DNA of 64,000 nucleotides, from contig NC_079878.1 of the NCBI RefSeq assembly GCF_029227915.1, positions 7,564,001 through 7,628,000 of the forward strand, given 5' to 3'. Source of the stretch: Hydractinia symbiolongicarpus (taxonomy: Eukaryota > Cnidaria > Hydrozoa > Anthoathecata > Hydractiniidae). Below, piece after piece: positions 1 through 11,547 of this stretch. Under the pieces are notes generated by a model. It was not told where the DNA came from and ran no database searches. It saw only the letters and a program-made list of their open reading frames with translations. A program made the position numbers and the translations under genes. Numbering within the stretch: position 1 is the first letter of the stretch; each line of letters begins with the position of its first letter.

Positions 1-143
1 TAGAATCACGGCCTCTTTTTAGGTTCAAACGAATGTAAAGACCAAGGACTAGTGTTTTACCTTGAAATATGGTTGTTTTTCTTTTTATTAATCCAAAATC
101 AATATCACTTACATACTTGAAATTCAAATTGGCGTAAGAGTCA

Positions 144-227
144 GTCAGGATGGCCGAGTGGTCTAAGGCGCTGCGTTCAAGTCGCAGTCCACATTCGCAG
201 GCGTGTTTTCGAATCCAACTTCTAACA
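144..227 (+). tRNA. tRNA-Leu-like, anticodon CAA, probable pseudogene
   Basis: G37A gives anticodon CAA (UUG codon). T47C and T55C weaken the variable arm, G63T, G64T and C74A open three T-stem pairs, and G81A breaks an acceptor pair. Probably not functional. Confidence 0.65.
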
Positions 228-496
228 TAAACTTGTAGATTAAAGAAGATGCTCTCTAAAAGTTGTTAAAAAGAAGTTACAACTCTACGTTTTTTTATCA
301 CAAAACTCCCTAGCATATGCTTGATTGTTGTTCAATCGTACAGGTCGCTAATGTAGAAACACAGCCTCTTTTTAGGTTCAAACGAATGTAAAGACCAAGG
401 ACTAGTGTTTTACCTTGAAATATAGTTGTTATTCCTTCTATTAATCCAGAATCAATATCGCTTACATACTTGAAATTCGAAGTGGCGTAAAAGACA

Positions 497-580
497 GTCA
501 GGATGGACGAGTGGTCTATGGCGCTGCGTTCAGGTCGCAGTCTACATTCGTAGGCGTGGGTTCGAATCCAACTTCTGACA
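497..580 (+). tRNA. tRNA-Leu(CAG)
   Basis: CAG anticodon; C11A, A23T, C74A. One D-stem and one T-stem pair are open. Confidence 0.85.
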
Positions 581-850
581 TAAACTTGAAGATTAAGGAA
601 GATGTTCTCCTAAAGTCGTTAAAAAGAAGTTACAACTCTAAGTTTTCCTTATAAAAAAACTCCCTAGCATATGATTGATTGTTGTTCATCAGTACAGGTT
701 GCTAATGTAGAATTGCGTTCCTATTTTAGGTTCACACGAAAGTCAAGACCAAGGTTTAAAGTTTTACTGTGAGATATATTTTTTATTCCTGCTATTAATC
801 CAGAATCAATATCACTTAAATACTTGACATTCGAATTGGCGTAAAATGCA

Positions 851-934
851 GTCAGGATGGCTGAGCGGTCTAAGGCGCTGCGTTCAGGTTGCAATCTACA
901 TTTGTAGGCGTGGGTTCGAATCCTACTTCTGACA
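851..934 (+). tRNA. tRNA-Leu(CAG)
   Basis: CAG; C12T, T16C, C40T, G44A, C53T, C74T. The outer anticodon-stem pair becomes C-A; the T-stem change is a wobble. Confidence 0.88.
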
Positions 935-1203
935 GGTAATTGGTGATTAAGAAGGATGCGCTTTAAAATGTGCAAAATGAAATTGCAACAGTAAGTGTTC
1001 TTTATGAGAAACCTTCCTATAATATCCTTTATGTTTGTTAAGCCGTACAGGTCGTTAATGTAGAAACACGGCCTCTTTTTAGGTTCAAACGAAAGCCAAG
1101 ACCAAGGGTTAAAGTTTTACTGTGAGATATATTTTTTATTCCTGCTATTAATCCAGAATCAATATCACTTATATACTTGACATTCGAATTGGCGTAAAAT
1201 GAA

Positions 1204-1287
1204 GTCAGGATGGCTGAGCGGTGTAAGGCGCTGCGTTCAGGTCGCCATCTACATTTGTAGGCGTGGGTTCGAATCCCAGTTTTGACA
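1204..1287 (+). tRNA. tRNA-Leu(CAG)
   Basis: CAG; C12T, T16C, C20G, A43C, G44A, C53T, C76G, C79T. Two anticodon-stem pairs and the outer T-stem pair are open. Confidence 0.8.
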
Positions 1288-1557
1288 TAAACTTGAAGGT
1301 TAAGGAAGATGCTCTCTAAAAGTCGTTAAAAAGAAGTTACAACTCTACGTTTTCATTATGAAAAAACTCCCTAGCATATTCTTGATTGTTGTTCATCGGT
1401 ACTGGTCGCTAATGTAGAAGTACGGTCATTTTTTAGGTTCAACCGAAACTCAAGACCAAGGGTAAAAGTTTTACTGTGAGATGTACTTTTTATTCCTTCT
1501 ATTAATCCAGAATCAATATCACTTATGTACTTGACATTCGAAATGGCATAGAAGACT

Positions 1558-1641
1558 CTCAGGATGGTCGAGTGGTCTGTGGCACTGCGTTCAGTTTGAA
1601 GTCTACATTTGTAGGCGTGGGTTCAAATCCCACTTCTGACA
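1558..1641 (+). tRNA. tRNA-Leu(CAG), C1 subfamily
   Basis: CAG; G1C opens the first acceptor pair. C11T, A22G, A23T, G27A, G38T, C40T, C42A, C53T, G68A. The B box reads GGTTCAAATCC. Confidence 0.75.
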
Positions 1642-1910
1642 TAAGTTTGAAGATTAAGAAAGATGCTCTATAAAGGTCGTTACAAGAAATTGCAACTCTA
1701 CGTTGGCTTTATACAAAAACTCCCTAGCATATGCTTGACTGTTGTTCAATCGTACAGGTCGCAAATGTAGAAACACAGCCTCTTTTTAGGTTCAAACGAA
1801 AGTCAAGACCAAGGGTTAAAGTTTTACTGTGAGATATATTTTTTATTCCTGCTATTAATCCAGAATCAATATCACTTATATACTTGACATACGAATTGGC
1901 GTAAAATGAA

Positions 1911-1994
1911 GTCGGGATGGCTGAGCGGTGTAAGACGCTGCGTTCAGGTCGCAATCTACATTCGTAGGCGTGTGGTCGAAACCCACTTCTGACA
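1911..1994 (+). tRNA. tRNA-Leu(CAG), altered B box
   Basis: CAG; A4G, C12T, T16C, C20G, G25A, G44A, G63T, T65G, T71A. The T-loop is GTCGAAA, so the B box is damaged. Confidence 0.75.
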
Positions 1995-2264
1995 TAAGTT
2001 TGAAGATTAAAGAAGATGCTCTATAAAAGTCGTTAAAAAGAAATTGCAACTCTACGTTGGCTTTATACAAAAACTCCCTAGCATATGGTTGATTGTTGTT
2101 CATCGGTACAGTTCGCTAATGTAGAAATACGGTCCTATTTTAGGTTCACACGAAAGTCAAGACCAAGGGTTAAAGTTTTACTGTGAGATATATTTTTTAT
2201 TCCTGCTATTAATCCAGAATCAATATCACTTAAATACTTGACATTCGAATTGACGTAAAATGCA

Positions 2265-2348
2265 GTCAGGATGGCTGAGCGGTCTAAGGCGCTGCGTTCA
2301 GGTTGCAATCTACATTTGTAGGCGTGGGTTCGAATCCCACTTCTGACA
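2265..2348 (+). tRNA. tRNA-Leu(CAG)
   Basis: CAG; C12T, T16C, C40T, G44A, C53T. Only the outer anticodon-stem pair is open. Confidence 0.9.
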
Positions 2349-2617
2349 GGTAATTGGTGATTAAGAAGGATGCGCTTTAAAATGTGCAAAATGAAATTGC
2401 AACAGTAAGTGTTCTTTATTTGAAACCTTCCTATAATATCCTTTATGTTTGTTAAGCCGTACAGGTCGTTAATGTAGAAACACGGCCTCTTTTTAGGTTC
2501 AAACGAAAGTCAAGACCAAGGGTTAAAGTTTTACTGTGAGATATATTTTTTATTCCTGCTATTAATCCAGAATCAATATCACTTATATACTTGACATTCG
2601 AATTGGCGTAAAATGAA

Positions 2618-2701
2618 GTCAGGATGGCTGAGCGGTGTAAGGCGCTGCGTTCAGGTCGCAATCTACATTCGTAGGCGTGTGGTCGAAACCCACTTCTGAC
2701 A
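2618..2701 (+). tRNA. tRNA-Leu(CAG), altered B box
   Basis: CAG; C12T, T16C, C20G, G44A, G63T, T65G, T71A. Same T-loop damage as the copy at 1911. Confidence 0.78.
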
Positions 2702-2971
2702 TAAGTTTGAAGATTAAAGAAGATGCTCTATAAAAGTCGTTAAAAAGAAATTGCAACTCTACGTTGGCTTTATACAAAAACTCCCTAGCATATGGTTGAT
2801 TGTTGTTCATCGGTACAGTTCGCTAATGTAGAAATACGGTCCTCTTTTAGGTTCACACGAAAGTCAAGACCAAGGGTTAAAGTTTTACTGTGAGATATAT
2901 TTTTTATTCCTGCTATTAATCCAGAATCAATATCACTTAAATACTTGACATTCGAATTGGCGTAAAATGCA

Positions 2972-3054
2972 GTCAGGATGGCTGAGCGGTCTAAGGTGCT
3001 GCGTTCAGGTTGCAATCTACATTTGTAGGCGTGGTTCGAATCCCACTTCTGACA
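2972..3054 (+). tRNA. tRNA-Leu(CAG), 83 nt
   Basis: CAG; C12T, T16C, C26T, C40T, G44A, C53T, with one G missing from the 5' strand of the T-stem. Confidence 0.78.
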
Positions 3055-3323
3055 GGTAATTGGTGATTAAGAAGGATGCGCTTTAAAATGTGCAAAATGA
3101 AATTGCAACAGTAAGTGTTCTTTATGAGAAACCCTCCTATAATATCCTTTATGTTTGTTAAGCCGTACAGGTCGTTAATGTAGAAACACGGCCTCTTTTT
3201 ATGTTCAAACGAAAGTCAAGACCAAGGGTTAAAGTTTTACTGTGAGATATATTTTTTATTCCTGCTATTAATCCAGAATTAATATCACTTATATACTTGA
3301 CATTCGAATTGGCATAAAATGAA

Positions 3324-3407
3324 GTCAGGATGGCTGAGCGGTGTAAGGCGCTGCGTTCAGGTCGCAATCTACATTTGTAGGCGTGGGTTCGAATCCCAGT
3401 TTTGACA
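3324..3407 (+). tRNA. tRNA-Leu(CAG)
   Basis: CAG; C12T, T16C, C20G, G44A, C53T, C76G, C79T. Near copy of the gene at 1204, 2,120 bp away. Confidence 0.82.
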
Positions 3408-3677
3408 TAAACTTGAAGGTTAAGGAAGATGCTCTCTAAAAGTCGTTAAAAAGAAGTTACAACTCTACGTTTTCATTATGAAAAAACTCCCTAGCATATT
3501 CTTGATTGTTGTTCATCGGTACTGGTCGCTAATGTAGAAGTACGGTCATTTTTTAGGTTCAACCGAAACTCAAGACCAAGTGTAAAAGTTTTACTGTGAG
3601 ATGTACTTTTTATTCCTTCTATTAATCCAGAATCAATATCACTTATGTACTTGACATTCGAAATGGCATAGAAGACT

Positions 3678-3761
3678 CTCAGGATGGTCGAGTGGTCTGT
3701 GGCACTGCGTTCAGGTCGAAGTCTACATTTGTAGGCGTGGGTTCAAATCCCACTTCTGACA
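3678..3761 (+). tRNA. tRNA-Leu(CAG), C1 subfamily
   Basis: CAG; G1C, C11T, A22G, A23T, G27A, C42A, C53T, G68A. Near copy of the gene at 1558. Confidence 0.76.
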
Positions 3762-4030
3762 TAAGTTTGAAGATTAAGAAAGATGCCCTATAAAGGTCGT
3801 TACAAGAAATTGCAACTCTACGTTGGCTTTATACAAGAACTCCCTAGCATATGCTTGACTGTTGTTCAATCGTACAGGTCGCTAATGTAGAAACACAGCC
3901 TCTTTTTAGGTTCAAACGAAAGTCAAGACCAAGGGTTAAAGTTTTATTGTGAGATATATTTTTTATTCCTGCTATTAATCCAGCATCAATATCACTTATA
4001 TACTTGACATTCGAATTGGCGAAAAATGAA

Positions 4031-4114
4031 GTCAGGATGGCTGAGCGGTGTAAGGCGCTGCGTTCAGGTCGCAATCTACATTCGTAGGCGTGTGGTCGAA
4101 ACCCACTTCTGACA
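4031..4114 (+). tRNA. tRNA-Leu(CAG), altered B box
   Basis: CAG; same changes as the copy at 2618, including T-loop GTCGAAA. Confidence 0.78.
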
Positions 4115-4384
4115 TAAGTTTGAAGATTAAAGAAGATGCTCTATAAAAGTCGTTAAAAAGAAATTGCAACTCTACGTTGGCTTTATACAAAAACTCCCTA
4201 GCATATGCTTGATTGATTTTCAATCGTACAGGTCGCTAATGTAGAAATGCGGTCCTTTTTTAGGTTCAACGGAAAGTCAAGACCAAAGGTTAAAGTTTTA
4301 CTGTGAGATGTAGTTCTTATTCCTTCTATTAATCCAGAATCAATATCACTTATGTACTTGACATTCGAAATGGCATAAAAGACT

Positions 4385-4468
4385 CTCAGGATGGCCGAGT
4401 GGTCTATGGCGCTGCGTTCAGGTCGCATTCTACATTCGTAGGCGTGGTTTCGAATCCCAGTTTTGACA
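4385..4468 (+). tRNA. tRNA-Leu(CAG), C1 subfamily
   Basis: CAG; G1C, A23T, G44T, G64T, C76G, C79T. Mismatches in the acceptor, anticodon and T stems. Confidence 0.75.
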
Positions 4469-4738
4469 TAAACTTGAAGGTTAAGGAAGATGCTCTCTAA
4501 AAGTCGTTAAAAAGAAATTACAACTCTACGTTTTCTTTATGAAAAAACTCCCTAGCATATTCTTGATTGTTGTTCATCGGTACTGGTCGCTAATGTAGAA
4601 GTACGGTCATTTTTTAGGTTCAACCGAAACACAAGACCAAGGGTAAAAGTTTTACTGTGAGATGTACTTTTTATTCCTTCTATTAATCCAGAATCAATAT
4701 CACTTATGTACTTGACATTCGAAATGGCATAGAAGACT

Positions 4739-4822
4739 CTCAGGATGGTCGAGTGGTTTGTGGCACTGCGTTCAGGTCGAAGTCTACATTTGTAGGCGCG
4801 GGTTCAAATCCCACTTCTGACA
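4739..4822 (+). tRNA. tRNA-Leu(CAG), C1 subfamily
   Basis: CAG; G1C, C11T, C20T, A22G, A23T, G27A, C42A, C53T, T61C, G68A. Confidence 0.74.
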
Positions 4823-5091
4823 TAAGTTTGAAGATTAAGAAAGATGCTCTATAAAGGTCGTTAAAAGAAATTGCAACTCTACGTTGGCTTTATACAAAAA
4901 CTCCCTAGCATATGCTTGACTGTTGTTCAATCGTACAGGTCGCTAATGTAGAAACACAGCCTCTTTTTAGGTTCAAACGAATGTAAAGACCAAGGACTAG
5001 TGTTTTACTTTGAAATATAGTTGTTATTCCTTCTATTAATCTAGAATCAATATCACTTATGTACTTGACATTCGAAATGGCATAGAAGACT

Positions 5092-5175
5092 CTGAGGATG
5101 GCCGAGTGGTCTATGGCGCTGCGTTCAGGTCGCATTCTACATTCGTAGGCGTGGTTTCGAATCCCAGTTTTGACA
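5092..5175 (+). tRNA. tRNA-Leu(CAG), C1 subfamily
   Basis: CAG; G1C and C3G open two acceptor pairs. A23T, G44T, G64T, C76G, C79T. Confidence 0.72.
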
Positions 5176-5444
5176 TAAATTTGAAGGTTAAGGAAGATGC
5201 CCTCTAAAAGTCGTTAAAAAGAAGTTATAACTCTACGTTTTCTTTATGAAAAACTCCCTAGCATATTCTTGATTGTTGTTCATCGGTACTGGTCGCTAAT
5301 GTAGAAGTACGGTCATTTTTTAGGTTCAACCGAAACTCAAGACCAAGGGTAAAAGTTTTACTGTGAGATGTACTTTTTATTCCTTCTATTAACCCAGAAT
5401 CAATATCACTTATGTACTTGACATCCGAAATGGCATAGAAGACT

Positions 5445-5528
5445 CTCAGGATGGTCAAGTGGTCTATCGCACTGCGTTCAGGTCGAAGTCTACATTTGTA
5501 GGCGTGGGTTCGAATCCCACTTCTGATA
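5445..5528 (+). tRNA. tRNA-Leu(CAG), C1 subfamily
   Basis: CAG; G1C, C11T, G13A, A23T, G24C, G27A, C42A, C53T, C83T. The D-stem is weakened. Confidence 0.72.
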
Positions 5529-5798
5529 TAAGTTTGAAGATTAAGAAAGATGCTCCCTAAAGGTCGTTAAAAAGAAATTGCAACTCTACGTTGGCTTTAT
5601 ACAAAAACTCCCTAGCATATTCTTGACTGTTGTTCAATCGTACAGGTCGCTAATGTAGAAACACAGCCTCTTTTTAGGTTCAAAGGAATGGAAAGACCAA
5701 GGACTGGTGTTTTACTTTGAAATATAGTTGTTATTCCTTCTATTAATCCAGAATCAATATCACCTACATACTTGAAATTCAAAGTGGCGTAAAAGACA

Positions 5799-5882
5799 GT
5801 CAGGATGCCCGAGTGGTCTAAGGCGCTGCGTTCAGGTCGCAGTCTACATTCGTTGGCGTGGGTTCGAATCCCACTTCTGACA
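5799..5882 (+). tRNA. tRNA-Leu(CAG)
   Basis: CAG; G10C opens one D-stem pair and A56T one variable-arm pair; otherwise consensus. Confidence 0.9.
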
Positions 5883-6153
5883 TAAACTTGAAAATTAAGG
5901 AAGACGCTCTCTAAAAGTCGTTAAAAGGAAATTGCAACTCTACGTTTTCTTTATAAGAAAAACTCCCTAGCATATGCTTGATTGTTGTTCATTGGTACAG
6001 GTTGCTAATGTAGAAATACGGTCCTTTTTTAGGTTCAACCGAAACTCAAGACCAAGGGTTAAAGTTTTACTGTGAGATGTACTTTTTATTCCTTCTATTA
6101 ATCCAGAATCAATATCACTTATGTACCTGACATTTGAAATGGCATAGAAGACT

Positions 6154-6237
6154 CTCAGGATAGACGAGTGGTCTATGGCGCTGCGTTCAGGTCGCAGTCT
6201 ACATTCGTAGGCGTGGGTTCGAATCCCAGTTTTGATA
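6154..6237 (+). tRNA. tRNA-Leu(CAG), C1 subfamily
   Basis: CAG; G1C, G9A, C11A, A23T, C76G, C79T, C83T. The A box is altered. Confidence 0.73.
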
Positions 6238-6507
6238 TAAACTTGAAGGTTAAGGAAGATGCCCTCTAAAAGTCGTTAAAAAGAAGTTACAACTCTACGT
6301 TTTCTTTATGAAAAAACTCCCTAGCATATTCTTGATTGTTGTTCATCGGTACTGGTCGCTAATGTAGAAGTACGGTCATTTTTTAGGTTCAACCGAAACT
6401 CAAGACCAAGGGTAAAAGTTTTACTGTGAGATGTACTTTTTATTCCTTCTATTAATCCAGAATCAATATCACTTATGTACTTGACATTCGAAATGGCATA
6501 GAAGACT

Positions 6508-6591
6508 CTCAGGATGGTCAAGTGGTCTATCGCACTGCGTTCAGGTCGAAGTCTACATTTGTAGGCGTGGGTTCGAATCCCACTTCTGACA
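6508..6591 (+). tRNA. tRNA-Leu(CAG), C1 subfamily
   Basis: CAG; G1C, C11T, G13A, A23T, G24C, G27A, C42A, C53T. Near copy of the gene at 5445. Confidence 0.73.
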
Positions 6592-6861
6592 TAAGTTTGA
6601 AGATTAGAAAAGATGCTCTCTAAAGGTCGTTAAAAAGAAATTGCAACTCTACGTTGGCTTTATACAAAAACTCCCTAGCATATGCTTGACTGTTGTTCAA
6701 TCGTACAGGTCGCTAATGTAGAAACACAGCCTCTTTTTAGGTTCAAAGGAATGTAAAGACCAAGGACTAGTGTTTTACTTTGAAATATAGTTGTTATTCC
6801 TTCTATTAATCCAGAATCAATATCACTTACATACTTGAAATTCAAAGTGGCGTAAAAGACA

Positions 6862-6945
6862 GTCAGGATGACCGAGTGGTCTAAGGCGCTGCGTTCAGGT
6901 CGCAGTGTACATTCGTAGGCGTGGGTTCGAATCCCACTTTTGACA
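6862..6945 (+). tRNA. tRNA-Leu(CAG)
   Basis: CAG; G10A, C46G, C79T. D-stem base pair A-C; acceptor change is a wobble. Confidence 0.88.
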
Positions 6946-7216
6946 TAAACTTGAAATTTAAGGAAGATGCTCTCTAAAAGTCGTTAAAAGGAAATTGCAA
7001 CTCTACGTTTTCTTTATAAAAAAAACTCCCTAGCATATGCTTGATTGTTGTTCATTGGTACAGGTTGCTAATGTAGAAATACGGTCCTTTTTTTGGTTCA
7101 ACCGAAAGTCAAGACCAAGGGTTAAAGTTTTACTGTGAGATGTACTTTTTATTCCTTCTATTAATGCAGAATCAATATCACTTATGTACCTGACATTCGA
7201 AATGGCATAGAAGACT

Positions 7217-7300
7217 TTCAGGATGGCCGAGTGGTCTATGGCGCTGCGTTCAGGTCGCAGTCTACATTCGTAGGCGTGGGTTTGAATCCAACTTCTGACA
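7217..7300 (+). tRNA. tRNA-Leu(CAG), T1 variant
   Basis: CAG; G1T, A23T, C67T, C74A. The normally invariant T-loop C is T. Confidence 0.78.
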
Positions 7301-7570
7301 TAAACTTGAAGATTAAGGAAGATGCTCTCTAAAAGTCGTTAAAAAGGAGTTACAACTCTACGTTTTCTTTATAAAAAAGCTCCCTAGCATATTCTTGATT
7401 GCTGTTCAACCGTACAGTTCGCTAATGTAGAAATATGGCCCTATTTTAGGTTCACACAAAAGTCAAGACCAAGGGTTAAAGTTTTACTGTGAGATGTACT
7501 TTTTATTCCTTCTATTAATCCAGAATCAATATCACTTACATACTTGAAATTCAAAGTGGCGTAAAAGACA

Positions 7571-7654
7571 GTCAGGTTGGGCGAGTGGTCAATGGCGCTG
7601 CGTTCAGGTCGCAGTCTACATTCGCAGGCGTGGGTTCGAATCACACTTCTGACA
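7571..7654 (+). tRNA. tRNA-Leu(CAG)
   Basis: CAG; A7T, C11G, T21A, A23T, T55C, C73A. Open pairs in the acceptor, D and T stems. Confidence 0.8.
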
Positions 7655-7922
7655 TTTAATTGGTGATTTAGAAGGATGCTCTTTAAAATGTGGAAAATGA
7701 AATTGCAACAGTAAGTTTCTTTATGAGAAGCCTTCCTATATTATCCTTTATGGTTGTTCAACCGTACAGATCGTTAATGTAGAAATACAGCCTCTTTTTA
7801 GGTTCAAACGAATGTAAAGACCAAAGACTAGTGTTTTTCCTTGAAATGTAGTTGTTATTCCTTCTATTAATCCAGAATCAATAACACTTACATACTTGAA
7901 ATTCAAAGTGGCGTAAAAGACA

Positions 7923-8006
7923 GTCAGGATGACCGAGTGGTCTAAGGCGCTGCGTTCAGGTAGCAGTCTACATTCGTAGGCGTGGGTTCGAATCCCACTT
8001 CTGACA
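7923..8006 (+). tRNA. tRNA-Leu(CAG)
   Basis: CAG; G10A and C40A. The loop-closing anticodon-stem pair is G-A. Confidence 0.88.
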
Positions 8007-8277
8007 TAAACTTGAAGATTAAGGAAGATGCTCTCTAAAAGTCGTTAAAAAGAAATTTGCAACTCTACGTTTTCTTTATAAAAAAACTTCCTAGCATATG
8101 CTTGATTGTTGTTCAATCGTACAGGTCGCTAATGTAGAAACATCGCCTCTTTTTAGGTTCAAACGAATGTAAAGACCAAAGACTAGTGTTTTACCTTGAA
8201 ATATAGTTGCTATTCCTTCTATTAATCCAGAGTAAATATAACCTATATACTTGAAATTCAAGATGGCATAAAAGTCA

Positions 8278-8361
8278 GTCAGGATGGCCGAGTGGTCTAA
8301 GGCGCTGCGTTCAGGTCGCGGTCTACATTCGTAGGCGTGGGTTCGAATCCCACTTCTGAAA
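8278..8361 (+). tRNA. tRNA-Leu(CAG), G1-A83
   Basis: CAG; A43G (wobble) and C83A, which opens the first acceptor pair. Confidence 0.86.
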
Positions 8362-8631
8362 TAAACTTGAACATTAAGGAAGATGCTCTCTAAAACTCGT
8401 TGAAGAGAAATTTTACCTTTGCGTTTTCTTTCTAAAGAACCTCCCTAGCATATTCTTGATATTTGTTTAACCGTACAGGTCGCTAATGTAGAAATACGGT
8501 CCTATTTTAGGTTCACACGAAAGTCAAGATCAAGGGGTAAAGTTTTACTGTGAGATATACTTTTTATTCCTTCTATTAATCCAGAATCAATATCACTTAC
8601 ATACTTGAAATTCAAAGTGGCGTAAAAGACA

Positions 8632-8715
8632 GTCAGGATGACCGAGTGGTCTAAGGCGCTGCGTTCAGGTCGCAGTCTACATTCGTAGGCGTGGGTTCGA
8701 ATCCCACTTCTGACA
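8632..8715 (+). tRNA. tRNA-Leu(CAG)
   Basis: CAG; the only change is G10A in the D-stem. Confidence 0.93.
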
Positions 8716-8986
8716 TAAACTTGAAAATTAAGGAAGATGCTCTCTAAAAGTCGTTAAAAGGAAATTGCAACTCTACGTTTTCTTTATAAAAAAAACTCCC
8801 TAGCATATGCTTGATTGTTGTTCATTGGTACAGGTTGCTAATGTAGAAATACGGTCCTTTTTTTGGTTCAACCGAAGGTCAAGACCAAGGGTTAAAGTTT
8901 TACTGTGAGATGTACTTTTTATTCCTTCTATTAATGCAGAATCAATATCACTTATGTACCTGACATTCGAAATGGCATAGAAGACT

Positions 8987-9070
8987 CTCAGGATGGCCGA
9001 GTGGTCTATGGCGCTGCGTTCAGGTCGCAGTCTACATTCGTAGGTGTGGGTTCGAATCCAACTTCTGACA
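8987..9070 (+). tRNA. tRNA-Leu(CAG), C1 subfamily
   Basis: CAG; G1C, A23T, C59T, C74A. Confidence 0.8.
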
Positions 9071-9340
9071 TAAACTTTAAGATTAAGGAAGATGCTCTCT
9101 AAAAGTCGTTAAAAAGGAGTTACAACTCTACGTTTTCTTTATAAAAAAACTCCCTAGCATATGCTTGATTGTTGTTCATCGGTACAGGTTGCTAATGTAG
9201 AAATGCGGTCCTTTTTTAGGTTCAACCGAAAGTCAAGACCAAGGCTTAAATTTGTACCGTGAAATATACTTGTTATTGCTTCTATTAATCCGGAATCAAT
9301 ATCACTTATGTACTTGACATTCGAAATGGCATAGAAGACT

Positions 9341-9424
9341 CTCAGGATGGCCGAGTGGTCTATGGCGCTGCGTTCAGGTCGCAGTCTACATTCGTTGGCG
9401 TAGGTTCGAATCCCACTTCTGACA
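9341..9424 (+). tRNA. tRNA-Leu(CAG), C1 subfamily
   Basis: CAG; G1C, A23T, A56T, G62A. Confidence 0.8.
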
Positions 9425-9692
9425 TAAATTTGAAGGTTAATGAAGATGCTCTCAAAATTTTTAAAGAGAAATTTCACCTGTACTTTTTCTTTCTCAAAAA
9501 CCTCCCTAGCATATTCTTGATTGCTGTTCAACCGTACAGTTCGCTAATGTAGAAATATGGCCCTATTTTAGGTTCACACAAAAGTCAAGACCAAGGGTTA
9601 AAGTTTTACTGTGAGATGTACTTTTTATTCCTTGTATTAATCCAGAATCAATATCACTTACATACTTGAAATTCAAAGTGGCGTAAAAGACA

Positions 9693-9776
9693 GTCAGGAT
9701 GGCCGAGTGGTCTAAGGCCCTGCTTTCAGGTCGCAGTCTACATTCGCAGGCGTGGGTTCGAATCCCACTTCTGACA
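9693..9776 (+). tRNA. tRNA-Leu(CAG), T32 variant
   Basis: CAG; G27C, G32T, T55C. G32T opens the pair that closes the anticodon loop. Confidence 0.87.
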
Positions 9777-10046
9777 TAAACTTGAAGATTAAGGAAGATG
9801 CTCTCTAAAAGTCGTTAAAAAGAAGTTTCAACTCTACGTTTTCTTTATAAAAAAACTCTCTAGCATATGCTTGATTGTTGTTCAATGGTACAGGTCGCTA
9901 ATGTAGAAACACAGCCTCTTTTTAGGTTCAAACGAATGTAAAGACCAAAGACTAGTGTTTTTCCTTGAAATGTAGTTGTTATTCCTTCTATTAATCCAGA
10001 ATCAATAACACTTACATACTTGAAATTCAAAGTGGCGTAAAAGACA

Positions 10047-10130
10047 GTCAGGATGACCGAGTGGTCTAAGGCGCTGCGTTCAGGTAGCCGTCTACATTCG
10101 TAGGCGTGGGTTCGAATCCCACTTCTGACA
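10047..10130 (+). tRNA. tRNA-Leu(CAG)
   Basis: CAG; G10A, C40A, A43C. Two anticodon-stem pairs are open. Confidence 0.84.
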
Positions 10131-10401
10131 TAAACTTGAAGATTAAGGAAGATGCTCTCTAAAAGTCGTTAAAAAGAAATTTGCAACTCTACGTTTTCTT
10201 TATAAAAAAACTCCCTAGCATATGCTTGATTGTTGTTCAATCGTACAGGTCGCTAATGTAGAAACATCGCCCCTTTTTAGGTTCAAACGAATGTAAAGAC
10301 CAAAAACTAGTGTTTTACCTTGAAATATAGTTGCTATTCCTTCTATTAATCCAGAGTAAATATCACCTATATACTTGAAATTCAAGATGGCATAAAAGTC
10401 A

Positions 10402-10485
10402 GTCAGGATGGCCGAGTGGTCTAAGGCGCTGCGTTCAGGTCGCGGTCTACATTCGTAGGCGTGGGTTCGAATCCCACTTCTGAAA
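10402..10485 (+). tRNA. tRNA-Leu(CAG), G1-A83
   Basis: CAG; A43G, C83A, as at 8278. Confidence 0.86.
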
Positions 10486-10755
10486 TAAACTTGAACATTA
10501 AGGAAGATGCTCTCTAAAACTCGTTGAAAAGAAATTTTACCTTTGCGTTTTCTTTCTAAAGAACCTCCCTAGCATATTCTTGATATTTGTTTAACCGTAC
10601 AGGTCGCTAATGTAGAAATACGGTCCTATTTTAGGTTCACACGAAAGTCAAGATCAAGGGGTAAAGTTTTACTGTGAGATATACTTTTTATTCCTTCTAT
10701 TAATCCATAATCAATATCACTTATATACTTGACATTTGATTTGGCGTAAAAGACA

Positions 10756-10839
10756 GTCAGGATGGCTGAGCGGTGTAAGGCACTGCGTTCATGTTGCAAT
10801 CTACATTTGCAAGCGTTGGTTCGAATCCCACTTCTGACA
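10756..10839 (+). tRNA. Leu-type tRNA with CAU anticodon
   Basis: G37T changes the anticodon from CAG to CAU (AUG codon) in a leucine-type body with long variable arm and A84. Also C12T, T16C, C20G, G27A, C40T, G44A, C53T, T55C, G57A, G62T. Acceptor stem intact; one anticodon-stem and one T-stem pair open. Confidence 0.85.
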
Positions 10840-11109
10840 TTTAATTGGTGATTTAGAAGGATGCTCTCTAAAAGTCGTTAAAAAGAAGTTGCCACTCTAC
10901 GTTTTCTTTATAAAAAAACTCCCTAGCATATGCTTGATTGTTGTTCAATGGTACAGGTCGCTAATGTAGAAACACAGCCTCGTTTTAGGTTCAAACGAAT
11001 GTAAAGACCAAGGACTAGTGTTTTTCCTTGAAATATAGTTGTTATTCCTTGTATTAATCCAGAATCAATATCACTTACATACTTGAAATTCAAAGTGGCG
11101 TAAAAGACA

Positions 11110-11193
11110 GTCAGGATGGCCGAGTGGTCTAAGGCCCTGCTTTCAGGTCGCAGTCTACATTCGCAGGCGTGGGTTCGAATCCCACTTCTGACA
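11110..11193 (+). tRNA. tRNA-Leu(CAG), T32 variant
   Basis: CAG; G27C, G32T, T55C. Confidence 0.87.
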
Positions 11194-11463
11194 TAAACTT
11201 GAAGATTAAGGAAGATGCTCTCTAAAAGTCGTTAAAAAGAAGTTTCAACTCTACGTTTTCTTTATAAAAAAACTCCCTAGCATATGCTTGATTGTTGTTC
11301 AATGGTACAGGTCGCTAATGTAGAAACACAGCCTCTTTTTAGGTTCAAACGAATGTAAAGACCAAAGACTAGTGTTTTTCCTTGAAATGTAGTTGTTATT
11401 CCTTCTATTAATCCAGAATCAATAACACTTACATACTTGAAATTCAAAGTGGCGTAAAAGACA

Positions 11464-11547
11464 GTCAGGATGACCGAGTGGTCTAAGGCGCTGCGTTCAG
11501 GTAGCCGTCTATATTCGTAGGCGTGGGTTCGAATCCCACTTCTGACA
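11464..11547 (+). tRNA. tRNA-Leu(CAG)
   Basis: CAG; G10A, C40A, A43C, C49T. Confidence 0.84.

Larger units (their letters stand above)
1204..4114 (+). repeat. Early 2,120-bp duplication
   Basis: Genes 1204, 1558 and 1911 and their spacers recur as 3324, 3678 and 4031 at an offset of 2,120 bp (six units). Inside it, 1911-type and 2265-type units recur at 2618 and 2972, an offset of 707 bp (two units). Confidence 0.8.

Noticed and set aside
1070-1095. GGTTCAAACGA in each spacer as a second B box
   Set aside because: It matches only the first half of the B-box consensus, and no A box stands at a suitable distance before it.
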